DNA of 64,000 bases from Thelonectria olida. Lineage: Eukaryota > Ascomycota > Sordariomycetes > Hypocreales > Nectriaceae. Made by a program: the position numbers and the translations under genes. The notes under the pieces are model-generated. The model saw only the letters and a list, made by a program, of their open reading frames with translations. It had not been told where the DNA came from and did no database searches. Numbering within the stretch: the stretch's first letter is position 1; each line of letters begins with the position of its first letter. Shown piece after piece: positions 1-10,571 of the stretch. Location of the stretch: contig JAGPYM010000005.1 of NCBI GenBank assembly GCA_020736575.1, positions 1,178,001 to 1,242,000 of the forward strand. Direction: 5' to 3'.

Positions 1-215
1 ACGGTACCGGCAGTGCGACTGGCAGCCCTCATATGGCCAATGTTGGTTGGCAATCACCTTCCAACGTCACTTCGCCATCCCAGAACGGTGGCAGCTACGT
101 CTACCCCGACCCAGAGGCATACCCAACAAACCCTGCCATGAGCCAGATGTACTACGGCGCCCCTCACATGCGACGTCCCCAGAGCGCAGAGCCTGGACTG
201 GTCAACATGGCTTAA
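1..215 (+). CDS. C-terminal end of an unidentified protein (5' part outside window)
   Basis: An open frame enters from the left edge (codons start at base 3) and ends with TAA at 213-215. About 70 residues are visible. They are rich in Ser, Pro, Gly, Tyr and Asn with no recognisable fold, and the last residues include YYGAPHMRRPQSAEPG. Low-complexity tails like this are common at the ends of fungal transcription factors, but nothing here proves that. An internal ATG at 33 lies in the same frame and is not a likely true start. Identity is unknown; that it is coding is fairly likely from the compositional bias and the clean stop followed by ordinary 3' sequence. Confidence 0.6.
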   Translation, partial: GTGSATGSPHMANVGWQSPSNVTSPSQNGGSYVYPDPEAYPTNPAMSQMYYGAPHMRRPQSAEPGLVNMA

Positions 216-1598
216 AGGGTCTCTCTCCACTCACTGGTGTTTGAGTGATGGGCCTTTGGGGGCTCATAAGCGACAGAACGATATCGGCATTTCTCGGTGT
301 ATATTCTTGGACCGGATCCCCTCTTCACAAAAATTGCTGCACTCGAGTTGTGCTCGCCGTTATCTAATCCTTCTTGACGGAGCACGCTTGGAATGCCTTA
401 TCTCTTTGGTTGTCATTTTCTTAATTTCCTTTATTGATTCCCACCCACTCCTCGTTTTTCTTTGTTCAAACTCGAAATAGACTGGCGGCTGGTTAACTGA
501 CGAAGGACACTGTCTGCACGATACTCAAAGGGAAGGGAGTTTAACTGGAAGGTTGCTAAGCTTGACGGGAAGCAAATCGCAGGCATTATGGGAACACAAG
601 ACGCTCGCCTGTTTGTTATTGTATGTATTTGATAGACACTTGGACTCGGCAAAGGGGAAACAATATAGACTACGTACGCACGCGTGCGTACTGCATTTTG
701 CGCGATCAAACCGAGCACGACACACTGTGACTGTGATGTGATGTATGAGGAATGAAGACATATTCTCGATTGTTGCGCTAACTACTTAACTGACAGCTTC
801 CCGAGCTGCTAATGCAAGTCGTTGACTTCTGACCGGGAAGTGATCTGTGCTAGGGAGCCCCGATGGCCGATGTCACGTCAACCAAGTTCCCCAGATTCGT
901 CACCCGGCCTGAAGAAATCTAGACCGCAGATAGCCACAGTATTGAGCCACAAACCGCTGCACAGTGTCTGTGCTTGACATCAACGCGGAGCAGAAGACGA
1001 CTAGGTCCATCGGCTCTTGGTAGGAATGATTATAAGTGAGCAGCGACTAGGGCTAGTGTTCTACCCCGGATAGTTCGTTGCAGGAGGAGGCGAACTCGAC
1101 GCCAGATTTAGACACTGACGGCATCACGTCTCCTCTGTCAATTCAAGACACCTGGAGACAATCACCTGCTTGTATTGGTCCTCGGGAGAGAAGAGTAATC
1201 TAGCGATAGAATGCATGAGTGGGCGGTGTTTTGTTGCTTTTTTCTTCGTTGGCGATATGCAAGCTGATTTTCTGATTTGTAATCGCCGACATATCAAAAA
1301 ATCATCTCGAGAAACGACAGGGCAGCCTTCATCAACAGCTGTGGGGCCTCTGGCATGACCTGACTTGGGCCTCGCATCACTCTCGGTGCAAAGTGCAAAT
1401 AGAATGGCTGGGCCAGCCCTATGTTGGCCGGTGGTGTATTTGCTCTGAAACCGGGGCTTGCTGAGGGAGGACTGTGAAGAGGGGACGTTAACTTGGCTTC
1501 CCTCCAACTCGAGTCGTGTTGTTCAATCCTTTCCCAAGCTTCCTTCTTTGATCGGCTCATTTTATTGTCATCATACTGTGTGTGTGTGACATTTCATC
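216..1598. other. Intergenic region, including one perfect palindrome
   Basis: This stretch holds the 3' flank of the left-edge gene and the upstream region of the thioredoxin-fold gene at 1599. No open frame with coding character was found. A perfect 18-bp palindrome lies at 674-691. Confidence 0.6.
674..691. repeat. Perfect 18-bp palindrome
   Basis: GTACGCACGCGTGCGTAC equals its own reverse complement over all 18 bases. It is intergenic, about 460 nt after the stop of the left-edge gene. Function unknown. Confidence 0.85.
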
Positions 1599-2444
1599 AT
1601 GCTCATTGACATCATCGTCCACGCCGACTTCCTCTGTCCGTGGTGCTATCTCGAAAAGCGCAGCCTCGAGACAGCCATGTATAAGTACAAGGCTCGCCAT
1701 CCAGAAGTCGACTTTCGAGTCGTCTGGAAACCATACCTGCTCTATCCCACTATCCGAAAAGGTGCGTTTCTTAGGCCCAAGTCCATTATCGCCGGCAAAC
1801 ATTGGACGTTGTTCCGCTATACAAGGTATTAAATAACTGACATGTCCGCCATGGAAACAGTCGACAAACGCACCCTCTACACAAACATCATGTCCCCCGA
1901 AAAGCTCGACTCCTTCATCAACGGCGTCCAGACCGCCGGCTCCCGCCACGGCATCGCCTTCGCCGTCCACGGCCAAACCGGGCCGTCGCAGTCCTCGCAC
2001 CGCCTGGCGGCCCTGACCCTGCGCACCCTCGGCCCCCTCGCCCAAGCAGCCGTCGTCGAGGCCTTGTTCCGGGGCCACTTCGAGCGCGGCATGGACGTCT
2101 CCGACGGCACGTGGCTGGTCGCCGTCGGCCGGAGCGTTGGCCTGCAGGAGAAGGACGTGCTGAAGGTGCTGCGGTGCGAGGACATGGGCCGCGAGCTGGA
2201 GCGTGAGGTAAGGGGGGCTATGAGTAGCGGCGTGGTAGCTGTGCCGAGTGTTCTTGTCGGCGGCAGGTTCCGCGTGGGAGGCTACCAAAACGCTGATCTG
2301 TTTGAGGGAGTGTTTGATAGTTATGTGAAGGAGCAGAGCGAAGGCCGTTCCGCAGCGGCGACGACGACAACAACCACGGTCGAAGGAACGCCAGACTCAG
2401 ACTGGCTAAGAGTGGTGACTGCGAGAGCGGCAAGAGAAAGGTAA
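1599..2444 (+). CDS. DsbA/FrnE-family thioredoxin-fold oxidoreductase
   Basis: Two exons, 1599-1761 and 1862-1 i.e. 1861-2444, with an intron at 1762-1860 (GTGCGT...ACAG), encode 248 residues. The split codon at the junction reads Val. Near the N-terminus is C13-P-W-C16, the CxxC redox motif in the CPWC form typical of FrnE-like DsbA relatives (2-hydroxychromene-2-carboxylate isomerase / DSBA group). The end of the domain has the expected cis-proline region, VAVPSVLVGGRF. There is no signal peptide, so a cytosolic thiol oxidoreductase or glutathione-S-transferase kappa-like role is inferred. The C-terminal 35 or so residues are Thr/Ser/Ala-rich and outside the fold. The substrate cannot be told from sequence. 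A long antisense frame covers part of the gene and is a shadow. Confidence 0.88.
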
Positions 2445-2785
2445 TACGTAGAGAAAGGAGAATGAGGGATTTGTCTAATTGAGTTGTAATCCCTGTTTCA
2501 AAAAGATATATCTGTGACGCTATTTGACGCCATCTCGTCGTCTACCGTAACCGTTTCTTGCTGGGGTTGATATGCATTTTCTTCTTTTGGAGCATGAACG
2601 AAACCAAAACCTGCCTTCCGCCAACGCCATGAAACAAAACACAAGCAAAAGAAAAAGAACGAGAGTCCCATCCCACATGTCTTTCAAGAGCCAACCGGTC
2701 CGTCCGTTAACGCCTCACAATTGCCACATAGTAGGACCTGTTGCCTTGACGGTCCATCTCATACATCGCTTCTCGCCATCCGCTA
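2445..2785. other. Short convergent intergenic region
   Basis: This lies between the stop codons of the thioredoxin-fold gene (+) and TFIIE beta (-). It should contain both 3' UTRs. No gene seen. Confidence 0.6.
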
Positions 2786-3697
2786 TTATCGTCGCATGCC
2801 GCTGTAGTCCTGCATGAGATGCGCCATGTGCACATTGGTCGCCTTGCCCATGCGCTTCCCAGCACGCTTCCGTTGGGCCTTGGGCTTTGCACCTTGGCCC
2901 TGGTTGATCTTGCTGGGGTCCTCGCTCGTGGGCTTTTGGCCAACACTGACGAGCTTGCGGTGCATGTCATCGATGCTGGGAATAGGCACGCGCGTCCACA
3001 TGATGCGGAACTCGTCCTGAACCTGGTAGTGTAGCGAGGGATCGTCGGGCCAGACGTAGCGTGGCAAGTTGTCCTTCTTGGTGCGAACGACTAGAATCTT
3101 GTGCTTGGCCTCGAGATCGGAAATCGCCGCCTCGCAATCGGGCCATCCGTCCTTGAGGTCCTTCACTGACACGCCCGCAGCGTCCGTCATGCGCTGAAGA
3201 TGGGCAAGCAGTGACGTCGCATCCCTGACGCCAATAATGACGGGCTTGTAGCTGTACTTGCCCGTCTCCCAGGTCTGTTCGCTCAGGCTTGAGTCGGGTC
3301 GCCAATCGACACGGTTATGAAAACGCAAGCCCTCGGCCAATTGTTGCTTGTGTTCTGGAGCGTAGTTCTGAAGACTGAGGTGGTCGATAATCTCTTGAAT
3401 GGTCTTGGGCTCTCCCTTTTTCTTGAGCAGATCCACGGCAAATGTCATTTGCGTCTTGACACCCTCGCCGAAGCCCGTAAGCTCAGGCTGCGAAAAGGGA
3501 ACTTCGGGGCCGGCATCGCGTTTACGTTTTGAGCTCGGGGTGTTCGGATCGGAGGCAGCAGAGGGCGACGGCGACGGCGGCGCAAGCGATGGCGCTGCGA
3601 GAGAAGCCTTGACAGTGGAAGGGTTGGAGATTTTCGCGGCGGCGGAGGCGAGGGTGCCCCGAAAGGCGTTGGACTGCTTGGCGAGGTAGGAGGACAT
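2786..3697 (-). CDS. tfa2: Transcription initiation factor IIE subunit beta
   Basis: A single-exon gene of 303 residues. The product is the small subunit of TFIIE, which with TFIIE alpha recruits and regulates TFIIH at RNA polymerase II promoters in the nucleus. Residues 1-70 are Ser/Pro/Ala-rich with a basic patch (SSKRKR near 56-60). From about 75 the TFIIE beta core winged-helix region begins (LTGFGEGVKTQMTF, then KTIQEIIDHL), followed by RFHNRVDWRPDSSL and a second helical region. The C-terminus is strongly basic (PKAQRKRAGKRMGK), as in the family. The start at 3697 was chosen for its CCGCCACC ATG context. The frame stays open 123 codons upstream, but that part is low in family character. 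Length agrees with fungal Tfa2. Confidence 0.93.
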   Translation of the reverse strand: MSSYLAKQSNAFRGTLASAAAKISNPSTVKASLAAPSLAPPSPSPSAASDPNTPSSKRKRDAGPEVPFSQPELTGFGEGVKTQMTFAVDLLKKKGEPKTIQEIIDHLSLQNYAPEHKQQLAEGLRFHNRVDWRPDSSLSEQTWETGKYSYKPVIIGVRDATSLLAHLQRMTDAAGVSVKDLKDGWPDCEAAISDLEAKHKILVVRTKKDNLPRYVWPDDPSLHYQVQDEFRIMWTRVPIPSIDDMHRKLVSVGQKPTSEDPSKINQGQGAKPKAQRKRAGKRMGKATNVHMAHLMQDYSGMRR

Positions 3698-4496
3698 GGT
3701 GGCGGGATGGGCCGCGAGGAGACGCTGACTGACGAAGGACGTTTCCAACGATGTTGATGGGGGTAGCAGAGAAACTGCGACAGGGCAAAAAGAAGAGAGA
3801 TAAAGGCAGAACAAAGGAGAGCGGGGCGGATGGTTACGAGGAAGCCGGAGAAGAAGGTTGAAGTTGAAATGAAGGTTGATCCGTGACCTTGACAAGGCTG
3901 AAGTGTGGCGCACAGGCTGTGGCGAAACCCGCCGAGCCGTCGGCGAGTTATTGAGCATAATTAGCCACATAGCCTTGTGTACTGGCAATTTGGCTACGTC
4001 TTCACAAGCGAAAGTAGGGGACCAGCGAGAAGCGTTTTCAAGTAAATGGCATTGCGTCGTGATCAATCATTTTGCGTCGATTATAAAAGGGATATACATC
4101 TACGGTCCAAGATTTCCTCCCCTTTGCTTCCAAAAAAAAGTCTTCCATAGCAACACCGTGCTCCAAGTGAAATGCTTTGCCTTGCGGGCAGCCGACAAGG
4201 ATGCGATTCATCTTTGGGATCCGCGCCCACTCTGGTCCCCCCCCAACAAAAAATTTGGGGACACATGGGTGTTTTTGGAGCCGCCCGCTGAAATCTTCTT
4301 TCATGTCCAAGCCAGAATTGTGATGCGCGCGCCGTCTAAATTTGCCCGGTCCATAGGCCAAACTCCCAATTGCATTACCAGTTGTCGGCGCCCCAGTTTG
4401 GGTGACCGAGGCATGCATTAGATTCCCAGAAAACAGAATGCGACGTTGCGCCGTTGCGATACCAGGCCGGGTTGGTCAAACGTTTTGGCGACGCGC
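3698..4496. other. Intergenic region between TFIIE beta and cytochrome b5
   Basis: This holds the TFIIE beta promoter and the cytochrome b5 3' flank, both genes being on the minus strand. Open frames on either strand here have no recognisable protein features. Confidence 0.55.
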
Positions 4497-5059
4497 TTAA
4501 GCCTGCTGCTGAGATGACTCGGCGGCCTGTTGCTGCAGGTACTGGTAGGCGAGGTAGGCGAGGAATCCGCCGAGGACAACGACGGAGTAGGTGCCGAGGC
4601 TCAGACCGCCACCCTCGTTCTTACCGGGGGCGTTGATAGGAGCAGGAGTGTTCTTGGGACCAAGGTCGCCAGGCTGGAGAAACGAAGTATTAGCATTCGG
4701 CGGATTTTTCGCTATGTGGCAATTGAGCCGGAATTCTTACCTCTCGCTTCAGGTCACCCACGTAGAGCTTCTCGAGGACCTCGCGGGCCTCGTCACTGTG
4801 GCCGACATCCTCGAAGGCCTCGGTGGAATCCTGTCCGGCAACGTCAAGCATGACCTCCTCACCACCGCTGCGAAACGGACGAATGTTAGCAGACGGCCAA
4901 AAGATAAGGAATTGGAGAGTGGGGGATGCGGGAGACGTACGGGTGCTCGTCGAGGAACTTGGTGCAGTCGTAGACCTTGTCATGGATTACGACGAACATG
5001 TCGTTCTTGGTGTTGTGCTCGGCAACATCCTGGAAGGTGAAGATCTTGTCGTCGGCCAT
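4497..5059 (-). CDS. cyb5: Cytochrome b5, tail-anchored
   Basis: Three exons: 5059-4941, 4867-4741 and 4673-4497. The introns, 4940-4868 and 4740-4674, begin GTACGT and GTAAGA and end in AG. The product is 140 residues. The heme-binding core is complete: H39-P-G-G42 supplies the first axial His and H63 (in [10 protein letters not shown]) the second. Residues 83-105 form a Pro/Gly-rich linker. About 106-128 is a single hydrophobic anchor ([17 protein letters not shown]) followed by a short Gln-rich tail, so the protein should be tail-anchored in the ER with the heme domain in the cytosol. It passes electrons to lipid desaturases, sterol enzymes and some P450s. Length and layout match fungal microsomal b5. 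Confidence 0.96.
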
Positions 5060-5200
5060 TGCTGCGGTATTGTGTGAGTTGGCGGGGAGTTGGCAGTTCT
5101 TGTTGGAAAAGAATTGGCGGTCTCGACAGGACAGGCGCGAGGAGGATGGTCGTCGTTCCAGGCGAAGGAATCGATGAGGATGGAAGAGTGAGAGGCAACT

Positions 5201-5251
5201 GGAGAGAAAAGAAGAAGAGAAGAAAGAAAGAGAAGAGAAGGAGGAGGAGGA
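5201..5251 (-). promoter_or_regulatory. Pyrimidine tract upstream of cytochrome b5
   Basis: Fifty-one consecutive purines on the plus strand, so an unbroken CT tract in the sense of the b5 gene, lie 142-192 nt before its ATG. Pyrimidine-rich stretches of this kind mark core promoters and transcription starts in filamentous fungi. The assignment to transcription start is inference. Confidence 0.5.
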
Positions 5252-7336
5252 TCTGGTAGAGGATGGGAGCGGGAAGGGTCCGTACGGGATGGAAGAATCT
5301 AAGAGAACCTGAACCGTGCTAGGCCCCTGTCGCGGCAGACACCCTCAACGACAAGGACAGGTACCTGCCTGCCGATACAGTGAGCGTGCTGGGGATGGGG
5401 AGTTGGGGAGAGACCAAGGGTACTGGCAATGGTACAACTGTGGTACCACCGTGCATCTGACAATTGGGCAAGATTGCCCCCTAGCCGACAACAGATTAGA
5501 GGCTTTAAGCGGCAAACCCTTGGTCAAGGTGGCACGGAGTCCGGACCGAGTGTGAGGTACTAGTGAGGTACTAAGGAACACGCGCTCATGTACCTTTCCT
5601 CACCTTGACTCGTCATGGTGGGCAAGGGCGACCCTCCGCTCTTTCGTCTCCAAGCAATAACTCGATCTGGAAGACATGACGGGATATAACTCGGTACATT
5701 CTACTTGCAATTAATCCCAACACGTCCATTGGCCTTCTTGAAAACAAGCATGCCACAGCAAAAAGTCCTTTTTTTGTGATTCCATCTCACAAGGTACCTT
5801 CCTCCATGCTGTCTTCTTGTTGAGGTATCCTTTGCTGGTACGATCGGTCTGCTCAAGTTCCGACCCAGCTGCGACCCATGGGGAGCAGCCCGCTGCCGAG
5901 TTGGCCAATGGCACAAGTCGATATTACCGCGCTCATGCTCTGATTGGCCAGCACGTGCTCGCCTTTCCAAGGCTCCAGGGAATAGCTCCCTGTCTTTGCT
6001 GGGAAGATGGAAGATTTCCTTTTTAGCAATCTTCTGCCGGTCAAGGCTCTGGAGAAAAAAAGTACCCTTATCGGATTCCCAGGTACGAATACGCAGACGT
6101 TTGGCCCGGCTTTTTCCATCCCCAGTTGAGTGCCCGCATTCTGTGCCCATACAGAGCAACATTTTACATGCTGGAAAAGACACCGTTACTGTCTCCGTCA
6201 TTTCACCATTCCGGGAGCGAAAGTGACAACACCAATCGACTTCGTGGCCTCTCCCCCATTCTCTCACTCTATCACACCTTCCGTCCCGGAAAGCGGAAGC
6301 CGGAATTAACTACCGAGTGGGCTTCTTATCACAATGCCGTTTCCGCCTATTTTAATTTCCATCCAACTCTTGTTGATTCCTCTAAGGAACAATGCCCATC
6401 AACGAGTACCGTCAGCAATAAACCGCCCCTCAGCTCCTCAGCAAACCATCTCTTCTTCAGATGCATCAACCAGCTAGCTCAGCCCTCGGCATCCTGGGAC
6501 TTGTTCGGATTCCGGCCTAGGAAGGAAATTTCCCTTTTCAGCAAACCCCTCGGCCACCACCAAGCAAAGAAAAAGAAAGTGATATAATAATAGTAGGTTT
6601 GTACCTCCGCCGGACTGTCAGGCAACTATCTCCGGAGACCATGCCGACCACTCTACCGCGCTGGCAACATCCTTCTCTATCGTCACTCTGCCCGAGGAGC
6701 AAGCACAACTGGCCACTCTTGCACATCACACCCACTCTTGCGACAGCATCGCTACCCCGCCTCCACGAGAAGGCGCCACTGGGGTGTCACCTGGTGCATG
6801 GCTCGCGGACGGTGCTGTGCGTTGTGCGCAAAAACTGGGGAACGGGAGATCAAAACCGGCGAACTGATGCCTTCCAAAGCAATTCCTTCCTTGTTGGCCG
6901 TTTGGTTGTTCTCTTCCGCGCGCGAAGGCTGAAGAGCCAATGGGGCTAACGCCACGGGAACGGTCTCCCACTCCGGGGCCCGAGGCGATAAGCGGGTTGA
7001 ACCACAATCCCGATTCCCGGATTCCCGAAGAGGCATTCCGTGCCCCTCATAGACCGTCGTTGAGAAGGGCGGGGTCGGCCATGTGCATGTGCATTCGTCT
7101 ACTCGTGCTGTTTCTAGACATGATACACGGGTTTGATGGTCTTGTGAACGACAACTGATTGATAAACTTGTGATATCTCTCGTTGTCAGTGCCATCTAGT
7201 TAATCGCTCTTCACACCCATGCCCATCTGAGCTCCCCGCATCCCTATGGCATCGTAGTTATCCCCGAACGTCTTAACGCGGACCAAATCCGACAACATGG
7301 AGGCTCTGATCCATCGTAGACGTCGTATTTACAGAG
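5252..7336. other. Intergenic region, no supported gene
   Basis: About 2 kb between the cytochrome b5 promoter and the 3' end of the Nudix gene. Several open frames of 60-190 codons exist on both strands, but none has a domain, transmembrane pattern or splice-consistent extension. I see nothing more. Confidence 0.5.
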
Positions 7337-7885
7337 TCAAGAAGCTTGTATCAAATCAATGGCTCTCTGCAACACGTCCCGATCGTTCTTATACGTCAGC
7401 CTCCGCAACGCCTCCTCATAGCTCAAGAAACGCGCCGTAAACTGGTCTTCTCCCTTGACGCCTTCATTACCATTTAGGCCATCCAGGACCGCAATGTACC
7501 ACCAAATCAGCTTGACGTCCCCGCCATCCCCAAGCTCCCGAACCGTCAGCATAAAAGGCTCCGTGAGCCCGGCAAACGTGCGCACCTCGTCAGGAACGTC
7601 GTTCGTCTCCGCGGAACCCGGGGCACGCGTGGACATCTTGACCGGGTGCAGGCGGCATGGGTACCCCGTCTCCTCGCGCACCTCTCGGAGCGCTGCCTCG
7701 CCGCGCGACTCGCCGCAGTTGCGTCGGCCCTTGGCGAGAAGCCATTCTCCGTGGACGTCGGCTTGGGGAGGGATGTAGTGGATGAGACACACCTGCTGCG
7801 CTGAAAGATTGAAGAGGATGGCGCCACAGCTTTCGACGTATTGCTCTGAGGTATACTGCTTGGTCGGGAACCTGGAGGTTGCCAT
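7337..7885 (-). CDS. Nudix hydrolase
   Basis: One exon, 182 residues. The Nudix box is complete at residues 53-75: G-x5-E-x7-REVREETGY, with E68, E71 and E72 in the metal-binding REVREE core. Before it, GAILFNLSAQQVCLIHY and WLLAKGRR form the usual beta strands. Nudix enzymes cleave nucleoside diphosphates linked to another group. The WLLAKGRR segment and overall layout resemble diadenosine or diphosphoinositol polyphosphate hydrolases, but the substrate is not settled by sequence. The start at 7885 begins MATSRFPTKQY; the frame is open for 68 further codons upstream, without family likeness. No targeting signal is seen, so the protein is probably cytosolic or nuclear. Confidence 0.9.
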   Translation of the reverse strand: MATSRFPTKQYTSEQYVESCGAILFNLSAQQVCLIHYIPPQADVHGEWLLAKGRRNCGESRGEAALREVREETGYPCRLHPVKMSTRAPGSAETNDVPDEVRTFAGLTEPFMLTVRELGDGGDVKLIWWYIAVLDGLNGNEGVKGEDQFTARFLSYEEALRRLTYKNDRDVLQRAIDLIQAS

Positions 7886-8694
7886 GATGTAAAGATGTTG
7901 CTTCTTTTGGTTGCACCCACTATACCTTATTTCGATGCGCCGAATTCCTGCAGGAACTAGAAAGAACCACCAACGCCCCGAGTGCGTGTGATATGTTGTT
8001 GACGGGTAGAGGGATGAACAAATTGAATCCGATTCAGGAAAGCCAACTGAGAGCAGTGCATATCGGCAAGATGTTGAAGAAGAAGCCAACTAAGCCCAGC
8101 CCTTGACATATTGTTCACGCAGTTTCTCCATAAATAACTGACCAAGAGCCCCATTATTAGGCTGCAACGGCGTGCATCTTGCATCTTGCATCTTGCATCA
8201 AACGGCGTCGCCCACTGATAGCCTAGATTTGCCCAGAATAGCAAGTCCAAGAGGTCTCCTCGATTTGCAAGCTGTTACGGCCCACACTCATCATGTGCTA
8301 TACTTCATGGGTGTGCAACTCGTGAAGTATCCAAGTGCCCTCGATAGCGCGAATGCAAAACAGAGTCGACCGGGTTGATCTCTCTATGGCAGACCGTCAA
8401 GCCTTTCATATCTCTCGCGTGTTCCACCCAATTTTCGTAATGATCCCATCATCCGAGCCATGGCTGACACCTGAATCGATAACTGTATATTGCTACCATG
8501 TTCAATGAACCAGGTACCTACCTCGCCAGGCTGAAGCTTCTTAGTAATCTGGTATATAACACTCACAGTTTGAGCGAAGGCTATAATGGTCGTTGAAGAT
8601 GTGCTTAAGATTGCCACTGCACATCCCCTCGTTCAATGCCCTATTTCAACTATACCGCGTCTAGCCGACAACGTTTGCTCAAAGTCTATCACAT
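7886..8694. other. Intergenic region with a small tandem repeat
   Basis: This lies between the Nudix start and the capping protein stop, both minus strand. At 8172-8200 a 7-nt unit (GCATCTT) repeats about four times. No gene is supported. Confidence 0.5.
8172..8200. repeat. Heptanucleotide tandem repeat
   Basis: The unit ATCTTGC is repeated in tandem about three to four times with no mismatches. It is intergenic. Confidence 0.75.
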
Positions 8695-9870
8695 CTATCG
8701 TCTCGAGCTTCCACCACCAATGTCCTGGCCCAGCCGGTAGCTCGTCACCCGATCCCACTCAATCTTCTGTCTTGTCACGGGCAGCTGTCGTCGCAGACCC
8801 TTGAACGCGCCCTCGCTGAGGCTCACAAAGCCCCGGTTCAGCTCCTCCTGGTATTTCTTTTCCGACACCGAGATTTCCTTTACAATGCCTGCACCAGTGC
8901 CTGACGAGATTGAGGCAGAAATAGGCTTGTTGGTGAGCAGCCGCACGTTGCCGTCTTCGTAGTAGTGGACATCGACCTTGAGAGCGCCCTCGAGGCTTCC
9001 GGAGGAGGGATCGAAGAGGTACAGGGATCTCCAGCGACCGTTCCTACGTGGCATGTTAACAAGCGTCCTTCAAGTAAGATTATCTATGACCAGGCGCACG
9101 TACCAGAAGTTGTTGGGACTATACTTGTTTCCTACAATGATAACAGCAATCCTGGAGTCGGATTCGATGGGGTAGACACCGTAGGCGGCATTGGCGAAAT
9201 GTTCTTGAACGTAGGTGCTCAGATTTTTGAGTGTAGATTTCCTATCCACTTGTCAACGATGGTGTTGGTAGCTTCGTTCGGGGGAATTACTCACACCAGG
9301 TCAGCCTGGGGACCTTCCAGGGCATAGCTCTGCACGGCACTCGCTTTCTATCATTGCGTCAATTGCCAGTCCTCTCGTTCAGCATGGGGTGGACTCTGTA
9401 CGAACCTGAGTTGCGTGGTTGAAGGCGAAGCTGGATGAGCTCTCGACGTCAAAGTATCGACCATCACCGAGCGAATTATGGGAGCTGATGATGACCTAAC
9501 AAGATCAACAGTCAGAATCGCACTTTAATATACGATTGGATGCCCTTCTAGTCCACCTACAGGCTGACTGCTGCCCGGCAGCTTCACCGTCACAAACTGC
9601 TCCTCGTTGTACTTTTGGAAGGCGGGCGCAAGGTCGGCGAGGATGTCGGGCGACGAGAGGGTCAGGGCCTTGATGTCTGCGGATCGCGCGTTAGTTCAAG
9701 TGCCACGTTTGATATCGAAAGTTGGGCGATTGTACCTGCGACAACATCTGCGAGCTTCAGAGACAACGTTAGCTGATGACTTGACGGCGGTGACGTGGAG
9801 TTGTGCAGGTACCGACCTCTCCAGGGGGAGCGCCCTCGACAAAAGCCGAGACGGTCTCAAGCTCAGACAT
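8695..9870 (-). CDS. cap1: F-actin-capping protein subunit alpha
   Basis: Seven exons give 272 residues: 9870-9817, 9754-9736, 9676-9561, 9495-9406, 9347-9295, 9241-9104 and 9043-8695. All introns are GT-AG and every phase joins. Exon 2 is only 19 nt long. The protein is the alpha subunit of the CapZ heterodimer, which caps barbed ends of actin filaments at cortical patches. Family segments are clear: an N-terminal helical part (ADVVADIKALTLSS), DPSSGSLEGALKVDVHYYEDGN, and the C-terminal helix and actin-binding tentacle ending YRLGQDIGGGSSRR. The length fits the family's 265-290. The start MSELETVSAFVEGAP is the only ATG that precedes all conserved sequence. Confidence 0.94.
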
Positions 9871-10571
9871 GATGTGAAAAGCGAGTAGCCAGCTACACGA
9901 GAGGGAAAACAAAAAGAGCTTTGGGCGAGGTCGAGTGGGTAGTTTGGCGGCGATGCGATGGCGTATGAGGCTCGATGCATGGGGAGGTCGGAGGCCAAAG
10001 GGGGGAACAGGGAACGGGTGAGGCGGGGCAATTGGGAGCTGAGCTTGGGAGTGGGGGCATCGTCATGATCAATGCACCCGGCATCATGATCGGAAGAATT
10101 GATATTGAGAGTGATGTGAAAAATCCAAAGTTCGAAAAATACTGCGCTGATTGAGAATTTATAGTATTATTGATAGGGTGTGACGACTGATCTTGACTAG
10201 CAGAGTAACTGACTGTACTGTCCAACTATCACAAGGATGAAATACAATGACGCTCAACACGTTGGCCTCATATGATATAAGCATATTCGGTTTCTTCCAC
10301 AGGCAATTCATGGCCCTCGTACTCGGCTTTCAACCAGCCTCCAAGTCAAGTCACCAACGTAGATTGATACTATGAGGCACAAGAATTGCATTCGCATGTA
10401 TGACGCTAGGCTGCTTTTCCGTTTAACACAACTCGTCCCGTGCATGCCTCTTAAGCACGAGAGTATCTCTTCTCCCTGAGTCCCTGAGACCATCCTGAAT
10501 TTCCACTGCCGAGCCGATTCAGTAATTGTGGTATAAGAAAAGATCCATCTCTTCTAGAAACTGATCACTAT
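9871..10571. other. Intergenic region between capping protein alpha and BCKDH E1 beta
   Basis: This holds the capping protein promoter and the 3' flank of the dehydrogenase gene, both on the minus strand. No coding sequence recognised. Confidence 0.55.

Noticed and set aside
1..215. Assignment of the left-edge fragment to an APSES factor such as StuA
   Set aside because: The visible tail does not match the C-terminus I expect for that family, so it was left unnamed.
1557..2288. 243-codon antisense frame over the thioredoxin-fold gene
   Set aside because: Shadow of the GC3-rich coding exon on the other strand.
3698..4066. 123-codon in-frame N-terminal extension of TFIIE beta
   Set aside because: No family likeness, while the inner ATG at 3697 has a near-ideal context.
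3876..4421. 181-codon plus-strand frame between TFIIE beta and cytochrome b5
   Set aside because: No ATG in good context at its start, no domain, and it overlaps the expected TFIIE beta promoter and b5 3' flank.
5701..6267. 188-codon minus-strand frame
   Set aside because: Composition is like chance translation of GC-rich DNA, with no fold-like pattern or splice partner.
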